DNA of 64,000 nucleotides from Lantana camara (Eukaryota; Streptophyta; Magnoliopsida; Lamiales; Verbenaceae): contig CM074861.1 of assembly GCA_037501455.1 (NCBI GenBank), positions 92,605,001-92,669,000 of the forward strand, given 5' to 3'. Positions 43,886 through 54,259 of this stretch are shown piece by piece. Every line of letters starts with the position of its first letter. The first letter of the stretch is position 1. The notes under the pieces were generated by a model, which was not told where the DNA came from, did no database searches, and saw only the letters and a program-made list of their open reading frames with translations. Both the position numbers and the translations under genes were made by a program.

Positions 43886-44405
43886 TCTCACTACAAAAAA
43901 TTCTCTAATTACCTACGGAAAGATTTGTAGATAACTCGTAGGAAAATTCACTTATCGACGGACTATCGACGGATTACTTACGGAATACACTTTGTCGGTA
44001 AACACCCCGTAGCAAAAAATATTTACAGATTATCTACGGATTACCGACAATATTTTCCCACTAATTATTTTTCGTAAGAAAATAGTAGAAAATAGGTTCC
44101 AAATAGTTTTGTGAATTATTGACTATTTTTGACGGACTACCTACAAAATGTCCGTCAAAAATATTGATTTATATTTTTTTAAATATTTGAAGGTGCCTAC
44201 CGATTTTTGATTAAATTTTTTCGTCAATAAATTTTTTAATTATTTTTAATTATTAAAATATATCCACATATTTCCAATTGAAAATCTAATCTATTGATTT
44301 TTTTTTGGCTTTTATCTACAAAAATTCAGTAGATTATTGATTGATTATATTTGATTTATTAGTACATTTATTTGTATTTTGTTTCAGCATTATAACAAAT
44401 ATGCT

Positions 44406-44446
<41 letters not shown>

Positions 44447-46215
44447 AATAAAATTGAAAAAAATTATCCCAAACAACAATACCAATATCATAAATGAAAG
44501 TATCTAAATGAGCTAAAAGGTCATTCAAATCAAATTAAATCAGACATTTACAAGTGTGTTTCTTCCTTTAAATCTGTACACATAGGACATAATAAAAAAT
44601 ACTAAGCAATTGTCCAAGCAAATCTAGGCTCCAAGGACCGCATCTTCAACGTGTTCAAAGACTTCAGCAATAACATTGTACTGAGCTGCAGAAAAACCGT
44701 AGAAGCTAAAAACGAAAAATCAATCGACACAGAAAAACAAAACTCTGTAATTAAGTAATTGCTCAAAATAAAAAAAAAAATAAAAATTAAGGAAGCAAGC
44801 TCGTACCTTTACTATCGGACAATTAACACAGTAAACAAATTGATAAAAATTGTAATATATAACATAATTTAAGCAACAGGAAAAAAGCTGAAACCTTTTG
44901 TGTGGAAGATGGTTGCGGCAGGCGTCGTTCTCTCAAAGTTTTCCTCTACTTGCAAACAGAGGGAATAAGAATTTTGAGGGAACTATAAGAGAAGGAGTGC
45001 ATAGTTTTCCTTTACTTGCAAACAGGTTGGTTTTTAAAAAATGAGGGAATAAGAATTTTGAGGGAACTATAAGAGAGAGTGTGCAAAATTAGAGCGGGAG
45101 TGCAAAAGTTGAGTAAGAAGTTACAGATTTCATTTTTTTTTGGAAAAGAAGGAAGAAGGATTTTGAATTTCTTAGTGAGTTCAAACATCTTAACGTGGGT
45201 GGGAGAGCAAAATTAGGGTGCGGTTATTTTTAATTTGGTACAATAAGATAATTATTATTATTCTTTTATAATAATTTTTATAAGTTTGGAACAAATTTTT
45301 TTTTTTAATTCTTTATCATCAATTATCATCTATATTGGGTGTTGTTATTTTTTTGGACTCTAAATTTTTTTTTCTATTTATTATTAATTAATTTCATTCC
45401 AACTTTATCTCTTGCACGTCTTTTTAATTTTTCTTTTCTATCTCATCACTCCTCTTCTTAACTTCTCTTTTCTCTCTCATCACTTAAATTCTTTTTTTTT
45501 TATATAAATTTTATCACTTTTCACTTATATTTTAAATTTTTACAATTATTAATATGATATTATTTTATGCCACCTATTTATTTATTTATCATAATTTAAT
45601 AATTATATTAAAAATAATTATAAAATATATATTTAATAAAAAATTAATTTTAATATACTTATATAATAATAATTTTTCATTTGCACATATATCTAATACA
45701 CAGAGTTGCTGGCATCTATATATATTTGCAACCTTAAGTTGTGAAAAATAAGCTTCCAAATGGAGTATCACTTTTATCAGTTGATTAACTATAAAATATA
45801 AATTAATTCTTCGATAGCCTATGGGTACTTCGATTCGTAATATTATTATTGAATATAGGGACAAATCTTTTTGTTGCTATATAGCTTGTTGAAAAGTTTT
45901 AAATTAGAAAAATAAAATAATTGTTTATTATTGACAGAAATTATTGTAGTTAACCCGTGGAAAAATTGTAATATTTTTAACTTAGTAATTATCTAAATAA
46001 TGTATGGACAAAAATAAATCTGTAATCTGTCATTAATTTATACTGACGATAAAATTCGTTGATAATCGGTCTATAATTTTTACCGATGATAAATTCCGTA
46101 GATAGCCCGTCAGTGTATATGTTGATTTTTTCTGTCAATAAGTCATGGAAAATCTGTAGCTAATGGTTGGAATTTATCTACAGAAAAAATCCGTAAAAAA
46201 AATTTGTAGGTAATG
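43886..46215. mobile_element. CACTA-like non-autonomous element
   Basis: The left end CACTACAAAAAATTCTC is followed by repeated TACGGA / GTAGATAA / CCGTAG words (43905-44160). Inverted counterparts occur at 45985-46205 (CCGTAGATAGCC, GTAGGTAATGAGAGTG). The right end begins CACTCTCATTACCTAC on the minus strand, so the first bases of the two ends differ. No transposase is visible. The interior holds an (AT)n tract at 44407-44442 and a duplicated segment at 44937-45080. Target duplications could not be matched, so the borders are tentative. Confidence 0.5.
44640..44715 (-). other. Exon-like fragment inside the CACTA-like element
   Basis: After a TTTTTCTGCAG acceptor-like site, about 20 codons are open to a stop (QYNVIAEVFEHVEDAVLGA). 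A second open piece upstream at about 44890-44940 reads FERTTPAATIFHTKG. I do not recognise the protein. It may be the end of a lost transposase or a captured gene piece. Confidence 0.25.
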
Positions 46216-46217
46216 AG

Positions 46218-46467
46218 AGTGGAGAAATCGGAGATTGGGTTGGGAGAAATCATCGTATTAGATTTGTATTGAATTCTATGTGTTACAAAGTATAAATAAA
46301 TACAATGAATAAATAGGAGAGAGCCCCTAATCACAACCCTAATTACAGTCTCGTATACAAGGAAGAAACAATCAAATATAATCTTCCATAAATGAAAAGA
46401 TCCTTCAACAGTTAACTATACAAGAATCCTTGATTATCTCTTGATTTATTTGTTTCCTTTCTCAACA
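46218..46467 (-). repeat. Short copia LTR
   Basis: On the minus strand it begins TGTTGAGAAAGG and contains a TATTTATACTTTG promoter-like segment, ending near TCTCCACTCTCA against the CACTA-like element. It is about 250 bp. It is preceded by a purine tract (AAGTTTGGGAGAGTTG at 46468-46483), which is the signature of a 3' LTR. The gag on its other side would instead make it a 5' LTR. Confidence 0.6.
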
Positions 46468-46483
46468 CAACTCTCCCAAACTT

Positions 46484-47161
46484 GATCATCTCAAGCAAGA
46501 ATTAATAACGCCACAAATTATGTAAAGGGAGCAACAAAGACCCAATATATATGCCTTGAAATACAATATATTTAAACTTAATCCTTTTTTCTTTTTATTG
46601 TTCTTACATGTACCTAAAGATGTAGGACTTGTGTACTTGTATATAATACATTGGCTGGGCATGGCCCCCCCATATAAAATTGTTTACTTGAATTGAGGGG
46701 GGGAGCTCGTGGTTATAGGGACGACCCGCCTGATCAGCTGGATTATGTTGGAGTCAATAGCGGTTCCTTTTGGCAGTTGTTATATAGCCTAACCCATTCC
46801 ACCAAATAGGCATTTAACACCTTGGCCTGAAGTTCGGTTTTATTACATACATGTGCCATTGTAGTCTTTCTTATTCATATTGAATGGATGGGCATTATAG
46901 TCTATCTTTGAAAACCATCTACAACAAGTTCAATGGGATAAACAAATTGCAAAAAATTGATCTAATACACTATCAAAATAAAGCCATGTAAACAAGTCCA
47001 TTATTCAAGATTGGGGTATTTTATCCATTTTTCCATTTTCAAAATCCTAAACCGTTGGTTTGCAAAATCTCTAAGTAAACAAGTTCTTAGAGGCTACTTA
47101 TAATTTACTTTTCTCTTAGCATATAGTTTGTTTGAAGCATTAGTATTTTGGTGTTTGGACA
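46484..47161. other. Unassigned AT-rich flank
   Basis: I see no gene. If the LTR at 46467 is a 3' LTR, the first part should be the tail of a copia element, but I cannot find its pol. A G-run (GAGGGGGGGAG near 46695) is present on the plus strand. Confidence 0.4.
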
Positions 47162-47599
47162 CACTACTAGAAAACTTGTGTTTAGCAACTGAATTTGCAA
47201 CCGAAAAAGAGTCTTTTGTAACTGAAAAATAGTGTTTAGCAACCGATTCGCAACAGAAAAATTCGGTTGCAAAAACCTTGGTTGCAAAATTTTGCAACAG
47301 AATTTTTGGCAACAGAAAATATAACTTTTTTGCAACCAAATACTCAGTTGCAAAGTTGACGTGGCGCATAAGTTTTGCAGCCGAAGTTTGCAACCGATTT
47401 TTTTGTTGTAACGTAACTAAAAAGTGTTTCCCAGTTTTGCAACTGAAATTCGGTTGCAAAATTAAATTAGGCTAAAAAGTATTTTCCATTTTGCAACCAA
47501 AACTCGATTGCAAAAGACAAATTACTTTTTATTTTTTCATTTTTTTTAAAACCAAAAATTCAATTGCAAAATAAAATTTAATTTTTTAATTTCTTAATT

Positions 47600-48703
47600 A
47601 AACAAATTTGATTACAAATTCAATTATAGAAAATAACACCATATTTCTTCAAAAATTCTAATTATAAACCTGTATTACCAATAAAATCAACCCATCATAA
47701 AACATAATAGAATAAACAAACAACCACCATTCATAATCCATAAACGAATATACCAACAATAACAAGAATTCATAAGCCATTCTCCATCATAAAACATTAC
47801 CAAATAGTCAACATCTTCAAAAACCTCAAAGTTAGCAACATCTACAAGTACGTGGAAAGCCAAATTTACAAGTACCAACATCTACAAATACGTGGACATT
47901 TACAAGAACATGGAAAGTAGCAAACATCTACAGATACGTGCATTAATGTCAGCAACATCTACAATCTTGGATGTTTCTTGGATGGGAGTTAAATCTTGAG
48001 ATATACGTACCCAAGGATGTTTCTAAGTCTTGGAGTTTAATCTTGAGAGAAAGATGACTGATGCAACCACTAAAGAAGGCAAGAATTTCAGACATCCATA
48101 ATCGAACAAACTAAAGTGAGTCCCTAAATTGAGTCACGTTTTGAAATATTTCTCAAATTCTATTGCTAAATGTTTAAATTCAAAATACACATATCAATAT
48201 AAAATTATGTTTTCGATTAAAGTGACTAAATTGTAATTTTCAGATAAAGATGGACTACATTGTAATTACCTTATCTAGCAAGGTAGTTAGATGTAATTTT
48301 CCCTATATAATATTACGCGTGATATCAATACTCAAAATATCTTATATGTTATATCATATCATATCACTATACAAGTATAACATCTTAATGATTTATAATG
48401 TATATTATATCTTATGAAACATAACTTTCAACTTTACTACATAATTTATAGTAGTTACAATTATTAATTAATACTAATATAATATGATCATATAGAAGTA
48501 ATTATAATTAAATAATTTATATATATTATATATTATAGCATTTATTATCATTTTAATTAGAAAACTTATATTATACAATGATTAAATTAAAGGATTTAAA
48601 ACTTTTTAGGAGACCAGTAATTAATAATTATTATGTATATATTAAATATAATAAAAGTAAAAAAAATAATTTTGCTACTGATTTTGTAATCGAATAGCAA
48701 CAT
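47600..48703. other. AT-rich interior of the CACTA-like element
   Basis: I see no gene. Short direct repeats of ACATCTACAA.TACGTGG occur at about 47838-47945. The block at about 48380-48410 resembles 11440-11475. Confidence 0.5.
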
Positions 48704-50042
48704 TGATGATACTCAAAAATGCGCACGTATCAGAGTCGTCCACGTGTCGCCATCGATTGACTTGAAGACTATACTCTCGCATTGATGGGTTCGCGGGCCA
48801 ACCCAACCCACTCGCTTGCCAACTAATACAGGCCATTGGGCCTCGGCCAACTATTCTGGTAAATGGGCCAGAGCTGGCAGGTTTGGCGCTCACACCTACG
48901 CCCTCAGGGTTACCTTTTTCAAGGAATCACCCGCACGAGGGCCATATTCTTGTCGCTCGGGTTTTGGCGCTCAAAGATCATGAGCCGTGAGGAACCCGTC
49001 CGAGCATTCTTCGAGCGTCACTTCGGCTCGAGGATGATCCCCCATCGCCGTGGTGGATCTGGACCCTCATAAGACGGATCCGGGACCCTCCACTCACGTG
49101 ACCCTCACCAACAACCTCTGACACAAAGGTAGTGCGCACCCTGTACCTGACACCCCGCCTCCTTTTCAGAAACATCATTCTCACGCCCTCAAGGGCTGCC
49201 ACGTGTTAGGGCAACACAGGTTTGGGACCACACGGTCAATTTACCCATTTACCCTTACCCCTAACATATAAATAGGGGACAACACATGTTTTCTCCCCCA
49301 AGTCATCTCCACGACACATACTGCATACATTGTTCTGGGTTCATATCTCCATTCCTCTGCATCTTCCCAAGCTTCATAACAGTTGCATTATATCTTGTAT
49401 TCTCGGTGCTATCCTAGCTGGAAGAACCCACGCTCCATAGGAAACCCAGTTCCTGAGGCTTCCCCGCCTGTGATGGTCTTTTCCCTTTTCATATAAATCT
49501 TAAAGTGTTGTTGCATTAGGAAACACGAATTCCAGATCCCCCATCGCCGTGGTGGATCTGGACCCTCATAAGACGGATCCGGGACCCTCCACTCACGCGA
49601 CCCTCACCAACAACCTCTGACACAAAGGTAGTGCGCACCCTGTACCTGACACCCCGCCTCCTTTTCAGAAACGTCATTCTCACGCCCTCAAGGGCTGCCA
49701 CGTGTTAGGGCAACACAGGTTTGGGACCACACGGTCAATTTACCCATTTACCCTTACCCCTAACATATAAATAGGGGAGAACACATGCTTTCTCCCCCAA
49801 GTCATCTCCACGACACATACTGCATACATTGTTCTGGGTTCATATCTCCATTCCTCTGCATCTTCCTAAGCTTCATAACAGTTGTATTATATCTTGCATT
49901 CTCGGTGTTATCCTAGCTGGAAGAACCCACGCTCCATAGGAAACCCAGTTCCTGAGGCTTCCCCGCCTGTGATGGTCTTTTCCCTTTTCATATAAATCTT
50001 AAAGTGTTGTTGCATTAGGAAACACGAATTCCAACACCATCA
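48704..50042 (+). mobile_element. Solo Tat-like LTR, TSD AACAT, with internal duplication
   Basis: The LTR runs TGATG...CATCA (1339 bp) between perfect AACAT duplications (48699-48703 and 50043-50047). There is no internal region, so it is a solo LTR left by LTR-LTR recombination. Its second part is a tandem duplication of 499 bp. CCACGTGTTAGGGCAACA and the TATA region link it to the Tat LTR at 10494-11304. It sits inside the CACTA-like element. Confidence 0.9.
49036..50033 (+). repeat. 499-bp tandem duplication inside the solo LTR
   Basis: Copy 1 is 49036-49534 and copy 2 is 49535-50033; GATCCCCCATCG and AAAGTGTTGT both recur at exactly 499 bp. Each copy contains CACGTGTTAGGGCAACA, ACATATAAATAGGGGA (TATA boxes near 49266 and 49765) and the U5 end. 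Only a few bases differ between the copies. Confidence 0.9.
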
Positions 50043-50340
50043 AACATAATTTTTTATAAAATTATTACTTATTTTATTTTTATAAATGATAACAAATAAA
50101 AAAATTATTATAACCGAAATTCGATTGCAAAGTGGTTGCATGAAAATTTTGCAACTGAATTTCGGTTGCAAACTTTACATAAAAATTTTTTGAAATTATT
50201 TTTAATTATTTTGCAACTGAAATTTCGGTTGCATTTCGGTTACAATTTCTGTACAATCAATTTTGCAATCGAATTTTTGGTTGCAAATATTTTGACCAGG
50301 TGTAGACGGATTAATTTTCATCGAATTAAAATGTGACACG

Positions 50341-51474
50341 TGTAAAATTAAATATTAATTATCAAATTTAATTCATTCTATTTTTATATTTTTTGGGATA
50401 AATACTAAATCAAAATCAATAAAATATTTAAATAGTTGATTTAATTGATAATTTTAATATTTATTTTGTCATCAAATAAAGTATCGACAATTGTCAAAAT
50501 TGAAGTGTTCCGGCCAATCAAATCAAGCCTTGCAGTTCAGTTGGTTATGACCAATCAAATGATGACATGTGGCATGTTTCAATATGTGGACCAATCAAGT
50601 CAAGACATGTGGTTTATTTATTTATTTTTCTTTAATATAAATCTATATTAAAGTGATAAATAAATGAATAAGTTTGATATTATCCCTTTAATAAATAAAT
50701 TAATTAATTAAGGGATAATTATCACAAAGCTCCACCCTACGCCTATAAATAGAGGAATTCTACAAACAACTCTCACAACCTGAAGAAGCAAAGAAGCAAG
50801 CCACAAAGCACGGAGAAAGAAGCCCTCAGGTGTTCTTCAGCATCTTCAACGACATTCTTCGTAGAAGTCAGCCTCAACTGCGTTTCATCCGGCATCAAGG
50901 CATCGAAGTGGTGTTTCGGCGTTGCTCTCCTCAAAGATCAAAGCGAGATTCAAGCGTGTTCTTCGCGTTCTTTGTGGAAATCAACCAAATTGAAGCCTCC
51001 GATCCGCAACAAGGCGTCAAGTCTGCGAATCCGACATTTTTCTCAAGTCAAATTCGAAGGTGCTCCAAGCGTGTTCTTCGAGAAAGTCAACAAACTGAGA
51101 CGTTCAATCCGCAATCAAAGCATCAAATCCAGATTTCGGTGTTGCTCCTCAGCAAATTCAAATCAAACTCAAATCAACATCAAAGGTGTTCATCGGCGTA
51201 TTCTTCGGTGTTCATCAAATCAAGGCGTTTAATTCGCGATTAAGTCAAAAGACCCGCGATTAACGTATTCAGGAACAAATCAAATCCAACGGAAGATCGA
51301 AGCTCCAAAGTCAACAAAGGAGTTTCAAACCTTCCATACTTCAACAAATTCTTGTAGGAGGAATCAGAGGAATAAATTAGAGATTGTATCCGCAAGTTCA
51401 AATAAATCGATAAAATTCATTTGTGATAATTTTTCTTGTGTTTAATTATTTAATTAACAAGAAATTAAGTTACA
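50341..51474 (+). repeat. 5' LTR of the second Tat element
   Basis: I set the borders at TGTAAAATTA and AAGTTACA, which give a TGTAA/TTACA inverted end; the end is fixed by the PBS five bases later, the start is less sure. A TATA box (TATAAATA) is at 50744-50751. Upstream of it, three CCAATCAA words (near 50512, 50551 and 50591), two of them with ACATGTGG, look like repeated promoter elements. Confidence 0.7.
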
Positions 51475-51479
51475 AATTT

Positions 51480-51497
51480 TGGCACGCCCAGTGGGAC
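51480..51497 (+). other. Primer binding site of the second Tat element
   Basis: TGGCACGCCCAGTGGGAC follows the LTR end by five bases. I do not assign the tRNA with certainty. Confidence 0.7.
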
Positions 51498-51543
51498 CTC
51501 TCTACCTCTCATCTCCTCCTACTCAACAAACTTGAAGCACGAA

Positions 51544-51936
51544 ATGACCAACAACAAGATCGTCGATCTCGAGGCTATCATCTCCAAACTTGTTGTCGAA
51601 AGCTTCGTCGTTGTAACAAGAAATATGTCTAAGAAAGAGCAGACGTCTTCCTGGAAATCTAGATCCCTCCAAAGCGATGGAAAGAACGCTCGACTTTTTA
51701 GCTACGAAAGTGAAGGCGAGGAAGACCACTCGGCCTCGTCCACCCCTCGTTCAAGTTCTTCAAGTTTTGCGCCCGTCATGACGACAAGTGCAACAACTCT
51801 AGAAGAACAACTTGCGAATCTGACAAAGGTCATCGAGGGACTCTCCAAGCATGTTGAAGAGCAAGACTCTCGTATTTCAAAGTTGATGGACAGAGTAGAC
51901 GGTGACAACGCTAGCCAAGTAAAGGGAAAGCATTAG
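51544..51936 (+). pseudogene. Tat Gag, N-terminal part
   Basis: The first ATG is 51544. The product is polar and serine-rich with a coiled segment (EEQLANLTKVIEGLSKHVEEQDSRISKLMDRV). It stops at 51934-51936; Gag continues in other frames with further lesions. Confidence 0.7.
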
Positions 51937-52099
51937 GATGAGCAAGAAGTGTCGGAAACTTCTCGAAAGAACGATCAAATGGAATTGAGAAGCCTCCAGC
52001 CAAGGAAATTCAAGTTTCATCGGACGGACTCATCCCAGTGGAGCAATTGAAAGAGTTTATCATGGGGACAATCAAAGATAAGATTGAGGGAGGCTCCAA

Positions 52100-53102
52100 A
52101 TCATCCTAGGTCTACTCCAAGACCTATACCCAAAGAATCGATAACTTGAAGATGCCGATTGGTTATCAACCTCCCAAATTCCAGCAGTTTGACGACAAAG
52201 GCAATCCTACGCAACACGTAGCTCACTTCATCGAGACGTGCAACAATGCCGGAACTTATGGGGATCACCTAGTCAAGCAATTCGTTCGATCACTAAAAGG
52301 AAATGCCTTCGACTAGTACACGAACTTAGAAGAAGACTCGATCGATAGTTGGGGATAACTCGAGCAAGAATTCCTCAATCGCTTCTACAGCACTCGTCGG
52401 ACAGTTAGCATGATCGAACTCACCAACTCCCGACAATGAAAAGAAGAACTCGTTGTCGACTACATCAATCGGTGGAGAAACCTTAGTCTAAATTGCAAAG
52501 ATCGACTATCAGAGGCTTCAACAATTGAAATGTGCATTCAAGGGATGCATTGGGGTCTACGTTACATTCTCCAAGGAATTCAACCAAAGTCGTTCGAAGA
52601 GCTTGCTACTCGGGCACATGATATGGAGTTGAGCATGATCGCTACTGGAGTCGAAGGGCCGCCCGTCCAAGAGTTCCGTAGGCCTAGGGAAAAGCAAGAT
52701 TTCAGGAAAGGGGGCAAACCTTTCACCAAACCACAAGCCACAGAGTCCATGGCGGTGAATGCAATTCCTGTCAAATTTCGAGTTAAGACAAATGACAAGG
52801 CGGATGAAAGGAAGGAAGTCCCCCAAGAAAGAACATTAAGAAAATTGTCTTTACCAGAGATGCAAGCCAAGGAATACCCATTCAAAGACTCCGATGTCTC
52901 CGGAATTTTTGATGACCTGCTCAAGGAGAACCTTATCGAATTACCCGAAATGAAGAGGCCCAACGAAGCTGGAAAGACTGACGATCCAAAGTATTGTAAA
53001 TATCATCGTCTGCTCGGACACCCAATCCACGATTGCTTCATATTCAAGGATAAGGTGATGCATGTTGGCACAACAAGGAAAGATCGCACTCGAAGATGTT
53101 AG
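52100..53102 (+). pseudogene. Tat Gag, capsid part
   Basis: Readable segments are MPIGYQPPKFQQFDDKGNPT, HVAHFIETCNNAGTYGD, QFVRSLKGNAFD and FLNRFYSTRRTVSMIELTN, the Retrotrans_gag pattern of Tat elements. Stops at about 52315, 52357 and 52437 interrupt it. From 52530 the frame is open to 53102 ([21 protein letters not shown] ... [19 protein letters not shown]). In place of a CCHC knuckle, the end carries a C...H..GH....C arrangement ([15 protein letters not shown]). Confidence 0.8.
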
Positions 53103-53184
53103 CGCGACGTCCAACACTGTAACTTGCCTGATGATAAGTGAGGAAGAAGTTCCCAAGTAAACTCACTCCAAAGGCGATGAATGC

Positions 53185-53817
53185 ATGGCAACCATGACAT
53201 TCTCAGATGAAGATTTGCTGCTCGATTCAAAGCCTCACAACAGACCGCTGTTCGTGACAGGTTATACCCACGAACAAAAGGTAAATAGAATGCTGTTTGA
53301 TGGAGGCTCCGCAGTCAATATCTTGCCTTTGAGAGTGATGAACGAGTTAGGAATTTTGAAGGATGAACTAGCAACCAGCCGTCTGATGATCCAAGGCTTC
53401 AATCAGGGAGGACAAAGAGCTCTCGGCATCATCCGGCTAAAACTGTTGATAGACGACATGTTATCAAGCGCACTGTTTCATGTCATTGATGCAAAAACTT
53501 AATACAACATGCTTCTAGGACGGCCTTGGCTACACGAAAAGGGCGTCGTCCCATCTACTTGGCATCAATGCTTCAAGTACTGCCAGGAGGGTGTGATAAA
53601 GAAGGTTCTTGGAGATAGCAGACCTTTTACCGAGGCTGAAGCCCACTTCGCCGATGCGAAGTACTACCGTGAAGAAGTGGAAGAAAGCAAAGGAAAGAAA
53701 GTTTCTGATCCACAACATGATTGCAATGGTGAAAACAAAGTTGGAGCCTCAACTTCGATCGATCACCAAGAAAGGGGGGGGGGGGGGGATCATCACTTAC
53801 AAAGTCCGAGGCACTAG
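53185..53817 (+). pseudogene. Tat protease
   Basis: The active site is MLFDGGSAVNILPL, with D-G-G-S where many families have [13 protein letters not shown] is the second conserved segment. A TAA at 53500-53502 lies between them in the same general region. A run of 15 G at 53774-53788 disturbs the downstream frame. The linker (DLKAYKLLVKAGYNPQEKSKLGKL) continues to the solo LTR insertion at 54041. Confidence 0.8.
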
Positions 53818-54041
53818 AAGGGCTGGCATTGCCCCTCACCAAACTAGATGTTGTGAAGCTTTCTTCTCCACCACTCAATAGATTCGTTCGTCCGATTCAA
53901 GGAAGTAAAATAGAGCACGGGGAAGCAACCAAACTCTAAAATACAAAAGAGTATGATCTCAAAGCATACAAACTTCTCGTCAAAGCCGGGTACAACCCAC
54001 AAGAAAAGTCAAAACTGGGAAAACTCATTCCAACGGCAAAG

Positions 54042-54201
54042 TGTGACGCCCCGATATTTCGGTCGTACAGGTATGACGTAATTGTTTACCAAAATGCGCG
54101 AAATAATTAATTATACGTGTTTTATGTATTTAAATTTTATTTTAATTATATTAAATGTTAATTATTTAATTTAATGTTATTAATATTAATTACATTATAT
54201 A

Positions 54202-54259
<58 letters not shown>

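Larger units (their letters stand above)
47162..50301. mobile_element. CACTA-like element with GCAACCGAA subterminal repeats
   Basis: The left end is CACTACTAGAAAAC, a good CACTA terminus. It is followed by many GCAAC-type words in both orientations (GCAACCGA, TCGGTTGC) to about 47600. Matching repeats lie at 50115-50290. The right end is degenerate (TTTTGACCAGGTG, 50289-50301). Without the nested solo LTR it is about 1.8 kb and has no transposase. The 3-bp target duplication does not match in my reading. Confidence 0.6.

Noticed and set aside
44407..44442. (AT)n tract as a functional element
   Set aside because: A simple microsatellite; the same applies to the TA/TG tract near 54205-54260.
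50830..51300. Host ORFs (137 and 86 codons) after the TATA box at 50744
   Set aside because: They lie inside the Tat 5' LTR, before the primer binding site, in diverged short repeats of GTGTTCTTCG; no domain is recognisable.
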